Source: Thiotrichaceae bacterium (lineage in GTDB: Bacteria; Pseudomonadota; Gammaproteobacteria; Beggiatoales; Beggiatoaceae). From it: a DNA stretch of 64,000 nt. The notes beneath the pieces are model-generated. The model did no database searches, was not told the DNA's origin, and saw nothing but the letters and a program-made list of their open reading frames with translations. Shown here one piece after another: positions 24,679 to 33,724 of the stretch; the stretch's first letter is position 1, and the number at the start of each line of letters is the position of its first letter. The translations under genes were made by a program, and so were the position numbers. The stretch lies in the NCBI GenBank assembly GCA_011391085.1, contig JAABRD010000001.1:124001-188000 (forward strand), in the 5' to 3' direction.

Positions 24679-25340
24679 TCAGCAAAGTCTTGGTAGAAGC
24701 CTCAAAAACTATACAGAGTCAAATATATCTATACTGGGATGTGAATGTGTCTCAGTAACACTCTAAAGATATATGGGGTAGAGGGACAACCTAACACGGC
24801 CATTAGATTCTAATTGACTGAAACTAGGGATAAGGCCAGAAATAGGCCAAGGACGACCAAATGGTTAAAAAGTTATTTCTGGTCTCACAGAGGCGTAATA
24901 GTAAGCAAGCTAAGGAAGGTTAATTTATCGAGGTTGATAGAAACACTCGAACCCAAGGAATACGTGGCTAAAGTACGCTAGGAAGTGACTTAAATAGTGA
25001 TTGAATATCTGAACTTCAAGTCGTGGGTAAAGGTAGTAGATTGAGAGCCTCCGGTTTCAAAGGAGGAGAATCAACTTTACCAATCGTCTAATGAAACGGG
25101 CGACTAAACACCTTGACCGTTTGCAGAAACCACTATTTAGGGCAATTGAGATAACTTGGAGGCCAACCGAAAAGGGAAACTAACCTCCTAAGACTGACAT
25201 TATCTATTGTGGTCATGGGTCACTATACCTAGACCGTCACTTTTGAAAGCCGTGTGATGCGAAAGTATCCCGCATGGTTTGGGGGGGGCAACTAATCCCT
25301 AGTGATAATCACTCGAGAAGATTTGTATCTCTATCACCAT
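24679..25340 (+). ncRNA. ORF-less group II intron (copy 2, 5-prime truncated)
   Basis: Plus-strand ribozyme remnant. Domain V is the 34-mer at 25247-25280 (AAGCCGTGTGATGCGAAAGT...): a 10-bp basal stem, CC bulge and GAAA tetraloop. Upstream blocks match copy 1 (GGTAGAAGCCTC, CTCACAGAGGCGTAATAGTA, GGTTGATAGAAACACTCGAA, AAAGTACGCTAGGA). The 5-prime GTGCG end and first helices are missing, since homology starts abruptly after the doc remnant. There is no intron-encoded protein. Both copies are followed by CTCTATCACCAT. The 3-prime boundary is approximate. Confidence 0.82.
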
Positions 25341-25363
25341 CTTTAAACCTGTACGATTTTCAC

Positions 25364-25442
25364 TGGAGCGCAATAAGAATTATTGCGCCCCCTGCGCCCG
25401 CATAGCGTCGGCGCGAAGCGCAATAATTCTTATTGCGCTCCA
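25364..25442. repeat. Palindrome with perfect 25-bp arms (GCAATAAGAATTATTGC family)
   Basis: Arms at 25364-25388 and 25418-25442 are exact inverse copies, each containing CAATAAGAATTATTG. The family recurs at 27801-27826, 33261-33320 and 54323-54386. It lies after the CHAT gene stop and may act as a terminator. Confidence 0.9.
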
Positions 25443-25473
25443 GAAGGAATCGTACAATTTAGTTAGAATACTA

Positions 25474-27759
25474 CTATAACCAATTCCCAATCAACAGAAA
25501 CGGTGCCCAGTAAATCGGATGCCGATACGTCGAACCGTCAATTAACGTCTTCTGCGCTTTCCGCAATGCCTGGGCCTTCGACACCGGCGACGTTTGTAAC
25601 TGACGATAAAACTCGGTCACCAACGCCGCCGTCGATTCATCATTCACAAACCACAAACTGGCCAAGGCACTCCTGGCCCCGGCTTTGACTGCCACGCCCG
25701 CCAAACCCAATGCCGCCCGTTCATCTCCTACCGCCGTTTGACATGCACTCAATGTCAACAACTCCACGGATTCCTTCCGTAATTTGGTAAACCCTAACAA
25801 TTTTTCCAACCGACCCATGGTCAACTTATTATCATAAGTCAATATAAAAGTCTTCTTAGGATCGCGGTCAAATTGCCCATGCGAAGCCAGATGCACAATC
25901 GTATAAGGCGTCTTCTGCATCGCTTGATTGACACCCTCCAACACGAAGGCTTGGTCCAGTAAAATATCGTGTCGATCAAAGAAACTGCCTATATTGCGGA
26001 GTTCTCCTGGAACACTTGGTAATGGTGGAAAATTTTGCACTCTTTCCGATAACCCATTGAGTAAAATACTCACGTTAGTTTTGGCCAATGGGCGGGCCGC
26101 GGTCAGTGTTAAACCTGGCGTCACCGCTATGGCAAACTCTTCTACCAAGAATTGTTGAGTCTCCTCATTGTACAAAGCCGCCATGGGAATCGTGCGTAGC
26201 GGCCCGTCGGGGATGATGACCAACGTATCAATGTGGTAAGCCTTCAGTTGTTCATCAAAGGGGGCTATTAGCCACTGATACAGTTGTTTGGCTTGTTTCA
26301 CAAAACGATTATGAGTGGCCGTTTGCACATTTTTCCGAAATTCCAGTATCACCTTCCCCAATTCTTCACTTCCCAACGGCGTGACGACTTGATGAATGCC
26401 ATCTGGCAAGGTGAGTAGCAATTCGGTGCGATTGGGCAGTAAAATGGGGTACAACACCGCGGTGTTGGGGTCCAATTTGTCCAAAGGGATGGCTTGACTG
26501 GTGACGTTGGAGACACATTCATCTTGAAAGTAGTCTTGCAATTCCGCGACTTTCAATTGTTCTAACACCTCTCGTGCGCGAATCAATAAGGCTTGTTTCT
26601 CCGCAGGGACGGTGGTCAAAGCGGCTTGTTGTAATAACACGTCGGCCAATCCAAAATATACGGGACGGACGCGCCGTTGAAAAGCTTCGGACGGATTTCG
26701 AGTGCCCGTGACTAGCCGCGTTTGAATCCGATAGAGGTGGTCACGCGCTTGTTGATAGGCGGTTAAGGCACCGGTGAAGTCTTTCTGTGCCAAGAAAATG
26801 CGACCCATCGCCCATTCCCATAGATATGCAATATCAAGACTTGCTTGAGAAAGAAACAAGGCTTGGCGAGTCAACTGTAACGCTTCTGGATAACGTTGTG
26901 TTTGTTCATACAGTTCTCCTAAAAAGCCTTTCGCATAGGCCATTAAGCGGTCATTTTGCAGTTCTTCACTGATTTGCAAAGTCTCTTGCAAGACTTGGTA
27001 GGTGGTGGACTGGGCGGCAGGTAGGCGTCGTTGTACTCGTAAGGCGAGTTGGCCTATTCCTAACAGTTGCAGACCCTTTTCATAAGCATTGGGAAGTGCT
27101 TGTACTTGGGTGAACGCCTGTTCCAAAGTGGTCAAACTGGCTTGCGGGTCATCTTGTTTCAATTGAATCTCAGCCAAGTTCAACCAGGCTTGAATTTGCA
27201 ATGGGAGATTGCCACTTTGGTGCGCCAATTCGGCTACCCCTGTGTAAGTGGTCAAGGCGGTTGCATATTCTTGTTGGACGTTTAACACGTTCCCAAGGTT
27301 ATTTAACAGATGGGCTAATAGGAAAGGGTCTTGTAACTGGCGGGCGACGATCAGATTCTCTTCCAACAACGTTTTGGCTGTTTCGGGTTGTTGGGTGGCC
27401 AATTGCACATCGGCCAAAGAACTGTTGACTAACACCCGTTGTGCTGGAGTGCCTTGTGTTTCTGCCACTTGCTTCGCCTTTTGAAGGGTGGCGGTGGCCA
27501 ACGCATAGTTACCAACAGCTTGATAGGCGGTGGCCAATTGTAGCGAGGTGTCCAGGAATTGAGAAGTATCGAGTGAGGGGTCTTTCAACCTGGCTTCCAA
27601 CTGTTCAATGGCCTGGCCAAACTGGCCTTGTTGAAAAAGCGTTTGACCTGGTTGCCCCTGGTCTTTCGTGATGGAGTGAGTCTCGCTGGTTGCGGTCAGG
27701 TTTCGACTGAATAACAAGAGGATGCCACAACAATATACTTTCATTCTGTTTGTGAACAT
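25474..27759 (-). CDS. TPR-CHAT protease-like protein
   Basis: 761 residues, ATG at 27759 with AAAGGT seven bases upstream. A signal-peptide-like N-terminus (YCCGILLLFS) is followed by about ten TPR units (residues about 35-380) and a C-terminal CHAT domain (about 480-760). The caspase-like dyad is visible as His in IVHLASHGQF (near residue 625) and Cys in LTLSACQTA (near 671). CHAT proteins are cysteine peptidases of the caspase/separase clan, often regulated by TPR binding. The export signal suggests an envelope role. No obvious partner is next to it. A separate DUF928 gene, often linked to such proteins, lies at 37 kb. Confidence 0.9.
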   Translation of the reverse strand: MFTNRMKVYCCGILLLFSRNLTATSETHSITKDQGQPGQTLFQQGQFGQAIEQLEARLKDPSLDTSQFLDTSLQLATAYQAVGNYALATATLQKAKQVAETQGTPAQRVLVNSSLADVQLATQQPETAKTLLEENLIVARQLQDPFLLAHLLNNLGNVLNVQQEYATALTTYTGVAELAHQSGNLPLQIQAWLNLAEIQLKQDDPQASLTTLEQAFTQVQALPNAYEKGLQLLGIGQLALRVQRRLPAAQSTTYQVLQETLQISEELQNDRLMAYAKGFLGELYEQTQRYPEALQLTRQALFLSQASLDIAYLWEWAMGRIFLAQKDFTGALTAYQQARDHLYRIQTRLVTGTRNPSEAFQRRVRPVYFGLADVLLQQAALTTVPAEKQALLIRAREVLEQLKVAELQDYFQDECVSNVTSQAIPLDKLDPNTAVLYPILLPNRTELLLTLPDGIHQVVTPLGSEELGKVILEFRKNVQTATHNRFVKQAKQLYQWLIAPFDEQLKAYHIDTLVIIPDGPLRTIPMAALYNEETQQFLVEEFAIAVTPGLTLTAARPLAKTNVSILLNGLSERVQNFPPLPSVPGELRNIGSFFDRHDILLDQAFVLEGVNQAMQKTPYTIVHLASHGQFDRDPKKTFILTYDNKLTMGRLEKLLGFTKLRKESVELLTLSACQTAVGDERAALGLAGVAVKAGARSALASLWFVNDESTAALVTEFYRQLQTSPVSKAQALRKAQKTLIDGSTYRHPIYWAPFLLIGNWL

Positions 27760-27800
27760 ATTATTACCTTTATTGAAGTCATAGAGTGAAATACCTAAAA

Positions 27801-27826
27801 GTGCGCAATAATTCTTATTGCGCTCC
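27801..27826. repeat. Single arm of the GCAATAATTCTTATTGC repeat
   Basis: One copy of GCGCAATAATTCTTATTGCG is followed by GTACAAATTTATAGGAATAT. The latter also occurs inverted at about 36949-36975, so it is a companion repeat. Confidence 0.75.
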
Positions 27827-27887
27827 AGAGGATGTGTACAAATTTATAGGAATATTACTATAGTACAGGTTCAGAAGCCAGTCCAAT

Positions 27888-28235
27888 TTAATTCCATGAC
27901 ATCAAAACAATTCCCACTCCCACTAGCGTCATCCCCGTGATTTGTAAAATAGAGGGGGTTTCTTTTAAAAACAAAGTGGCGAGGAAAATCACGGTGACAT
28001 AGCCCAATCCTACGGCAAAGGGAAACGCATAGGACAGATTGCTTTTTGACAAAATATAAATCCAGGTCAGAAAACTCATCCCAAATAGACCAATGCCAGT
28101 GATGAGTTTGAAGTTCATCAATCCATAGATACCTGCGGTTTCAAGGGCGCCTACTTCTTGCGTACCGAGTTTGATTAACAGTTGACCAAAGGAGTTGAGG
28201 AGGACGTAAAGTCCAATCAATATAAAAAATCTCAT
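27888..28235 (-). CDS. SMR/EamA-like small transporter
   Basis: 115 residues with four membrane helices, like small multidrug resistance or ArnE/F-type transporters. The sequence LNSFGQLLIKLGTQ and FPFAVGLGYVTVIFLATLFLKE is typical. Six bases separate it from the methyltransferase upstream on the same strand. With the methyltransferase and FAD enzyme it may handle lipid-linked sugars, which is inference from context. Confidence 0.8.
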   Translation of the reverse strand: MRFFILIGLYVLLNSFGQLLIKLGTQEVGALETAGIYGLMNFKLITGIGLFGMSFLTWIYILSKSNLSYAFPFAVGLGYVTVIFLATLFLKETPSILQITGMTLVGVGIVLMSWN

Positions 28236-28241
28236 GCGGGA

Positions 28242-28895
28242 TTACCTTTTTTCAGCGACGATAAATGCTTGTTTTCCGAAAATGTGCCAAGCCAATGGCA
28301 GATGCAGGTAGAGTTTAACAAACAGTGGCCCTTTGGGCAACCGGCTTTTGGTGGTGTAGGGTAAAAACTTAGGATAACATTTGACAATGTGCATCTCCAA
28401 CGTTTCTAACACTTCTACCAAACTGCGGTCACTTAACGGCGTGTGATGGTCAAAGAAGTCCCAGTAGTTGTTCGCCAAGAAGCGAATATTGGGTTGCAAT
28501 ATCAACATTTTCCCGCCCGGCTTGAGAATCCGTTTACATTCTTGCAAGGTGTCAAACACCTGTTGTTTGGTTAAGAGATGTTCCAGGAAGTTACTCATAA
28601 AGACAATGTCCACGCTATCATCGGCTAGGGAACGAATGGCTAGACAAGATTCGTGAATCACTTGCACATTAGGATGGGCGAATTTTTTGACATCTGCATT
28701 GAGGTCGATGGCAATTTTGGTGTGGCACTCAATATTGTTGATAAATTCGCAATAACCCGCACCCAGGTCAACCACCTTGTCGGTGGGTTTGACGAAACGG
28801 TTAAAGAAGTCAGTGCATAACACTTTCCAGATTTGATTCTTGAGAGGGAGTTCGAGTTCTTGGAAACGGGTTTGGTAAATTTTTTGGAGGTTCAT
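28242..28895 (-). CDS. SAM-dependent methyltransferase
   Basis: 217 residues from the ATG at 28895. A longer upstream frame exists but reads through repeat sequence. Class I fold with motif I VVDLGAGYCEFI (near residue 50), acidic motif IAIDLNAD, and the SVDIVFMSNFLEHL and RILKPGGKMLILQP segments of methyltransferase type 11. The substrate is unknown. It lies between an SMR-like transporter and an FAD-dependent oxidoreductase on the same strand. Confidence 0.88.
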   Translation of the reverse strand: MNLQKIYQTRFQELELPLKNQIWKVLCTDFFNRFVKPTDKVVDLGAGYCEFINNIECHTKIAIDLNADVKKFAHPNVQVIHESCLAIRSLADDSVDIVFMSNFLEHLLTKQQVFDTLQECKRILKPGGKMLILQPNIRFLANNYWDFFDHHTPLSDRSLVEVLETLEMHIVKCYPKFLPYTTKSRLPKGPLFVKLYLHLPLAWHIFGKQAFIVAEKR

Positions 28896-28950
28896 AATTA
28901 TGTTATTGGATTGTTGTATTGGCCTGAAGTTGCCGTTTGCCGTTTGCCGT

Positions 28951-29072
28951 TGGAGTACGGAATTTATTCCGTCACGGAAACGGAATAAATTCCGTACTCC
29001 AACGGCAATGGAAACGGAATCAATTCTGTACTCCAACGGCAATGGAAACGGAATCAATTCCGTACTCCAATT
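28951..29072. repeat. GGAATCAATTCCGTACTCC repeat cluster
   Basis: One GGAGTACGGAATTTATTCC unit faces three inverse units (ACGGAATAAATTCCGTACTC and two ACGGAATCAATTC variants). It fills the gap between the methyltransferase and FAD-oxidoreductase genes and abuts the 3-prime end of the latter. Confidence 0.85.
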
Positions 29073-29076
29073 TGAT

Positions 29077-30366
29077 TCAAACAAAAAAACTGGCCAACGT
29101 CTTTCCCACCTTCACACTCTCCGAAATAGATCGGTCTTCTGGATAACAATAGGAGGTGTCGGCCATGTAGAAACCTGCTATCGGCGTTTGCATCGGCGGT
29201 AACTTTTGGGAAAAACGGGGCGTACATACAGGTTGGGCAAATTGGTAACGAGAAACATGGGTGGCTATCACCCAGTTGTTGGTAAAATTGGGATTGATAC
29301 GAGGTAGGTAGCTTAACACTTCCTTGATAAAAGAATCGTTGTCGTTAGAATACTTGGGATGCGTTTTGGGCATGTAGAAAGGCACATAGACAATGCTGTA
29401 CGACATGGGACGTAGGTTCGTATATTCGATTAAACCGGGAATCTCCATCGTAGGGTCATTGATGTTTAGCCAAAAATTCTCGGTCAGTTGGAAATGGAGT
29501 TTTAAAATCACGCAAACCACGCCCACATTCTGAATCGCTGTCATTTTATTCAGAATGTCTGCTGGTAAATTAGGGGCCAGACGCGGCACGTAAGGCAATG
29601 GAACGGTAGAGACGACGCCTGCATAAGGACGTGTTTCACCATTGACGAGAACGCCTTGCACACGTTGCTTGTCGACCACGACTTGTTCTATACCGGCCTT
29701 GAGATAAATGTTACCACCCAGGGTCAAAATACGTTCTTCCAAGGCTTTAAGTAACGTTTCTGAACCGCCTTCCAAGTAACCTAAACATTCCGTGAAAAGA
29801 TTCTTTCTGGATAATGCAATTCTCTTAATGCGAGTGGCAATCCAGGCGGCAGAAATGTCTTCCTTATATTCATAAAACTTGAGTTGAAATAAGTAATCCC
29901 ACAAGGTTTGGTAAGCCGGTTCGCCCACCCATTCTTTTAGCCAGGTAGCCGCCTTCAGAGAGTCTAAAGAATCAAACTGTTGAAGACGTTTGGTATGCAA
30001 CACATGCAAAGCATACCGCATCTTGGCAAGCCAGTTCAAGTGGGGAAAAGTCAGTAGGTGTGGAGGACTGCCCCATTTGTACAACTTGCCATGATAGAAG
30101 AAACCCATTTTAGTCGGTTGCCAACACAGTTGGTCGTCTATGTGTAACTCTTTCAGCAGTTCAAATAATGGATAATCTGGGCCGCAAATAAAATGATAAT
30201 AACGTTCGATGGTGAGTCCGTCTAGGTCAAATGAAGCGGACATGCCACCTAAGCGGTCATCGTGTTCATATAAGTCCACGCGATGACCAGCTTTAAGAAG
30301 TTCATAAGTACATGCAAGTCCCATGGGACCGGCGCCGATAACGGCAATGTTTTTTGGGGAAGACAT
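29077..30366 (-). CDS. FAD-dependent oxidoreductase (amine oxidase/UGM-like)
   Basis: 429 residues. The N-terminal FAD-binding motif is IAVIGAGPMGLACTYELLKA with YEHDDRLGGMSAS. The C-terminal FAD contact GFYMADTSYCYPEDRSISES is present. The overall shape is that of protoporphyrinogen oxidase/UDP-galactopyranose mutase-like enzymes. In this setting, next to a methyltransferase and an SMR-like transporter, a role in modifying a lipid-linked sugar or polyprenol is plausible, though the substrate is unknown. The stop lies at the edge of the adjoining repeat cluster. Confidence 0.85.
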   Translation of the reverse strand: MSSPKNIAVIGAGPMGLACTYELLKAGHRVDLYEHDDRLGGMSASFDLDGLTIERYYHFICGPDYPLFELLKELHIDDQLCWQPTKMGFFYHGKLYKWGSPPHLLTFPHLNWLAKMRYALHVLHTKRLQQFDSLDSLKAATWLKEWVGEPAYQTLWDYLFQLKFYEYKEDISAAWIATRIKRIALSRKNLFTECLGYLEGGSETLLKALEERILTLGGNIYLKAGIEQVVVDKQRVQGVLVNGETRPYAGVVSTVPLPYVPRLAPNLPADILNKMTAIQNVGVVCVILKLHFQLTENFWLNINDPTMEIPGLIEYTNLRPMSYSIVYVPFYMPKTHPKYSNDNDSFIKEVLSYLPRINPNFTNNWVIATHVSRYQFAQPVCTPRFSQKLPPMQTPIAGFYMADTSYCYPEDRSISESVKVGKTLASFFV

Positions 30367-30392
30367 AGATATTGAGTATTTGGGGGAGAAAC

Positions 30393-31205
30393 TTAGTTTC
30401 TAAAGAGTTGTTCATCGGATAAAAAGGTTTCAGATACCTTGAAAAATTCGCCTTCTTTCTTAGCATGGTCAATAATCCTAGCCGTCCATTTCTCACGCTG
30501 TCTGGCCAACTCCTTTTGCAAGACTTGCCAATTTAATTCCGATAAACCACCATTGAGGGTATCAGTGGCCCACATTAAATCTTCAAGGCCAGCGTGCCAA
30601 CCATATTCCTGAAGACTGGCGATTTTAGTAAAAATGACGTCCCACAAGGCTTGAAACTGAGTTTCTGCCAAAGTGACATCCTCTTCCTCAATCAAACTAC
30701 GTGGGTCAAAGTGAGGTTCGATGTCAATTTCTTGTAACAAAGCTAAAATGAGTCGATAAGCACTTGTCCAAGTATCGCATTTATTCATATAACGTCGCAC
30801 CAGAGAGGTATGTACCAAGGCGCGACGGCCATTCACACCGCCGGCGAAGGCTTGTACGAAAATCCAAATTTTGTCAACTTTACCGTATTGGGCCAGTGTG
30901 TTAAGCAGTGGATCAAATAAATTATTTTCCCAGGCAAACTTCTCACTGTATGGTATTTTATTGATAATCTCTTTGGTATGTAAATTAACCAAATTGGAGA
31001 ACACCGCAAATTCCGCAGCATGTTCCCGGATGCCTTCGTCCACTACGAAATGTGGCAAGTCTTTGCGGTGTAAATATTTGCAAGTGGTCGTCTTAGCTTC
31101 CCAAATAACTGAGGAATGGAGAAGGCAAAATCCGGAACCAGGGCCAATATTGGGACTTTGTACGCAGTTATGAATGCAGTTTCGACAACTAAATAAAATA
31201 TCCAT
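30393..31205 (-). CDS. Hypothetical protein with N-terminal cysteine cluster
   Basis: 270 residues. Cysteines at positions 7, 10, 14, 27 and 42 (CRNCIHNC at the start) suggest metal or iron-sulfur binding. The remainder is helical with no domain recognised. It ends 26 bases before the FAD-oxidoreductase start. It follows another unknown gene by two bases, so all three are probably co-transcribed. Confidence 0.7.
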   Translation of the reverse strand: MDILFSCRNCIHNCVQSPNIGPGSGFCLLHSSVIWEAKTTTCKYLHRKDLPHFVVDEGIREHAAEFAVFSNLVNLHTKEIINKIPYSEKFAWENNLFDPLLNTLAQYGKVDKIWIFVQAFAGGVNGRRALVHTSLVRRYMNKCDTWTSAYRLILALLQEIDIEPHFDPRSLIEEEDVTLAETQFQALWDVIFTKIASLQEYGWHAGLEDLMWATDTLNGGLSELNWQVLQKELARQREKWTARIIDHAKKEGEFFKVSETFLSDEQLFRN

Positions 31206-31207
31206 GA

Positions 31208-31702
31208 TTAGACTTTGGTGAAGTATATTTGAACTTTGGTAGTAGCCAAAGCAATCATTTTTTTTCGTTCCAGACGAGAAATCTCAAATTGCCACTTTAC
31301 TAATCCTTCTTTTCGTTGAGTGGCATAACGAAGTGCCTGAATTGCCCTGACCCTTTCGGCCTTATCTTGTTCCTTTTCGGCCTTATCTTGTTCCTTTTCG
31401 GCCTTATCTTGTTCCTTAATGGTACGTTGTAATTCGGTCAGTAAAAATTCATGTTCAATGACAATATGTCCATCGGTTTCAGTTTGTTGACGATTTAAGA
31501 GATAGGTGGTATCCCCGAAATCCTTTATTTTATTTGGGTCCAGGGAAACACTGGTGTATTGCGTGCGTTTGCCACGGGCGTGTACAATATGTTCCGCAAA
31601 TGTGCATTCTTTAGACAGGTCTGGTGGACTAATACCGTCTCTTTGGTCGCGACGAAAATAGGGACGTGAGGTTTTTTCATTAGAAGTCATGGGATTGTTC
31701 AT
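31208..31702 (-). CDS. Hypothetical protein with heptad repeat
   Basis: 164 residues. The middle carries three EQDKAEK-type heptads, encoded by three exact 21-bp tandem units (31355-31417), then more coiled-coil sequence. The N-terminus is basic and unstructured-looking. It ends two bases before the next gene. The 21-bp repeat could vary in copy number and would change only coil length. Confidence 0.7.
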   Translation of the reverse strand: MNNPMTSNEKTSRPYFRRDQRDGISPPDLSKECTFAEHIVHARGKRTQYTSVSLDPNKIKDFGDTTYLLNRQQTETDGHIVIEHEFLLTELQRTIKEQDKAEKEQDKAEKEQDKAERVRAIQALRYATQRKEGLVKWQFEISRLERKKMIALATTKVQIYFTKV

Positions 31703-31723
31703 CTGGTCATCTAAAGTTAAATG

Positions 31724-31756
31724 AGACCTTCGAGGTTTTCAAAACCTCAAAGGTCT
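31724..31756. repeat. AGACCTTCGAGGTTTT hairpin downstream of gltD
   Basis: AGACCTTCGAGGTTTT and AAAACCTCAAAGGTCT form a hairpin with one mismatch. It is the AAAACCTCGAAGGTCT type of dispersed repeat, lying 20 bases downstream of gltD. Confidence 0.8.
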
Positions 31757-31775
31757 GAATACAGTTTGATTATAC

Positions 31776-33221
31776 CTATCTCGGCAAATCCGAATCCCCC
31801 ATCAAATATTCATCCACCGCCCTCGCCGCCTGGCGACCTTCTCGAATCGCCCAAACCACTAACGATTGTCCCCGTCGCATATCGCCCGCGGTGAAGACTT
31901 TGTTTAGGGAAGTGCGATAATTGTTGGTATCGGCTTTGACATTGCCTCTGGTATCCAATTCGACCCCTAACTCTTTCAACATCCCATCTTGAATCGGGTG
32001 CACAAAGCCCATGGCTAACAGAACCAAGTCTGCTTTCAGTTCAAATTCGCTACCGGGAATGTTTGACATGACCCAATTCCCTTTCTCATCTTTCTGCCAC
32101 TCTACCCGTACCACGGTCATACTGGTGACTTGACCATTGGCGCCAGTAAAGGACTTGGTGGACACACTCCATTCTCTTCTTTCACACCCTTCTTGATGAG
32201 AAGAGGAAGTCCGCAACTTATTGGGCCAGTTGGGCCACGTCAGCGTTTTATTCTCCTGGTCAGGCGGTTTGGGTAAAATCTCCAATTGCGTGACGGACAA
32301 GGCGCCATGCCGAATGGAGGTGCCAATACAGTCGGAACCGGTGTCACCGCCACCAATGACGACGACATGTTTGCCGGTGGCCATTAGAGATTGGTCGTCT
32401 GGAATTTTGTCACCTGCGACTCGATGATTTTGTTGAGGTAAAAATTCCATCGCAAAATGGACCCCCTTCAATTCACGTCCTGGCACAGGTAGGTCACGGG
32501 ATTTTTCAGAACCGCCCGTTAACACTACGGCGTCATATTCATCTAATAATTTCTTGACGGGAACATTGCCCCCAATGTGACTGTTAGGACGGAAAATCAC
32601 GCCTTCTGCTTGCATTTGGGCCATCCGCCGGTCAATCAGAGGCTTCTCCATCTTAAAATCGGGAATGCCATAGCGTAACAAACCACCAATCCGATTTTGT
32701 TTCTCAAACACCGTCACATCATGGCCGGCGCGGGCTAATTGTTGCGCACAGGCTAACCCGGCGGGGCCAGAACCAACAATAGCGACTCGTTTCAAAGTAC
32801 GATGCGCGGAAATTTGTGGTTCAATCCAACCTGCTTCCCAGGCCTTGTCAATGATGGCGCATTCAATCGTTTTGATGGTGACAGGCTCCTCCGTCAAGTT
32901 CAAAGTACACGCGGCTTCACAGGGTGCAGGACAGATGCGCCCAGTAAATTCTGGAAAGTTATTTGTAGAATGGAGTACCTTAATTGCCTCTTGCCAATTG
33001 CCCTTGTACACCAAATCATTCCAATCTGGAATAATATTGTTGACAGGACAACCTTGGTGACAAAACGGAATGCCACAGTCCATACAACGTGCGCCTTGCC
33101 GACTGAGTTCGGATTCGGGCAGGGGCACCACAAATTCCCGATAATGTTGAATGCGCGTCGCAGGGTGGGCATAGGTACGGTCTTGACGAGAAATCTCCTT
33201 AAATCCGGTTGGCTTACCCAT
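31776..33221 (-). CDS. gltD: Glutamate synthase (NADPH) small subunit
   Basis: 481 residues, full length. The N-terminal Fe-S cysteine region is [20 protein letters not shown], then [12 protein letters not shown]. The FAD site is [20 protein letters not shown]. The NADPH site is [20 protein letters not shown]. It supplies electrons to GltB for glutamate synthesis from glutamine and 2-oxoglutarate. The large subunit gene gltB is not next to it here. Upstream, AGGAGG lies about nine bases before the start. Confidence 0.95.
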   Translation of the reverse strand: MGKPTGFKEISRQDRTYAHPATRIQHYREFVVPLPESELSRQGARCMDCGIPFCHQGCPVNNIIPDWNDLVYKGNWQEAIKVLHSTNNFPEFTGRICPAPCEAACTLNLTEEPVTIKTIECAIIDKAWEAGWIEPQISAHRTLKRVAIVGSGPAGLACAQQLARAGHDVTVFEKQNRIGGLLRYGIPDFKMEKPLIDRRMAQMQAEGVIFRPNSHIGGNVPVKKLLDEYDAVVLTGGSEKSRDLPVPGRELKGVHFAMEFLPQQNHRVAGDKIPDDQSLMATGKHVVVIGGGDTGSDCIGTSIRHGALSVTQLEILPKPPDQENKTLTWPNWPNKLRTSSSHQEGCERREWSVSTKSFTGANGQVTSMTVVRVEWQKDEKGNWVMSNIPGSEFELKADLVLLAMGFVHPIQDGMLKELGVELDTRGNVKADTNNYRTSLNKVFTAGDMRRGQSLVVWAIREGRQAARAVDEYLMGDSDLPR

Positions 33222-33239
33222 GAGTGTTGAAATCCTCCT

Positions 33240-33724
33240 AAAAATATAATAAAATCTCTATCTGGAGCGCAATAAGAATTATTGCGCCACCGTTCGCAAT
33301 AATTCTTATTGCGTTCCAGAGGGTATGGACAAAATTCTAAACGCCGTCGTTGACAGCTAAATTTTTTGTCTATTCATTTTGTTATACGCATAACTCCAGT
33401 ATCAAAGAGGGCATAATAAAGCCCTTCTCTAAGTTTCTATTTGGGTAGTATATAGAAATTCAAATGTCTTTGCAACTTTCTTTAGTATCCATGCCATAAA
33501 AAATGGAAACTGCCAGCGTTGGACTAGAGGCTTTAGCCGGTGCTAGGTAACGCTGAACGGTGGACTAGAGGCTTTAGCCGGTGGGCAAGCCCATGAGTTC
33601 AATTCTGTTCCATTCCCCACCGGCTAAAGCCTCTAGTCCACCTGACGGTTAATTTCGGGGGGCCTTTATTCCTTAACTTAATGGCATTGCGGCTAACGTC
33701 TTCATTCTAACACGTTTATCACAC
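33240..33724. repeat. Repeat-rich intergenic region between gltD and OGT gene
   Basis: No gene. GGAGCGCAATAAGAATTATT with its inverse lies at 33261-33320. Two GGACTAGAGGCTTTAGCCGG units (33521-33540, about 33563-33582) face one inverse unit near 33620-33640. A CCTTAACTTAATGGCATTGC unit follows near 33673. The gltD promoter should lie in 33240-33460. Confidence 0.8.
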
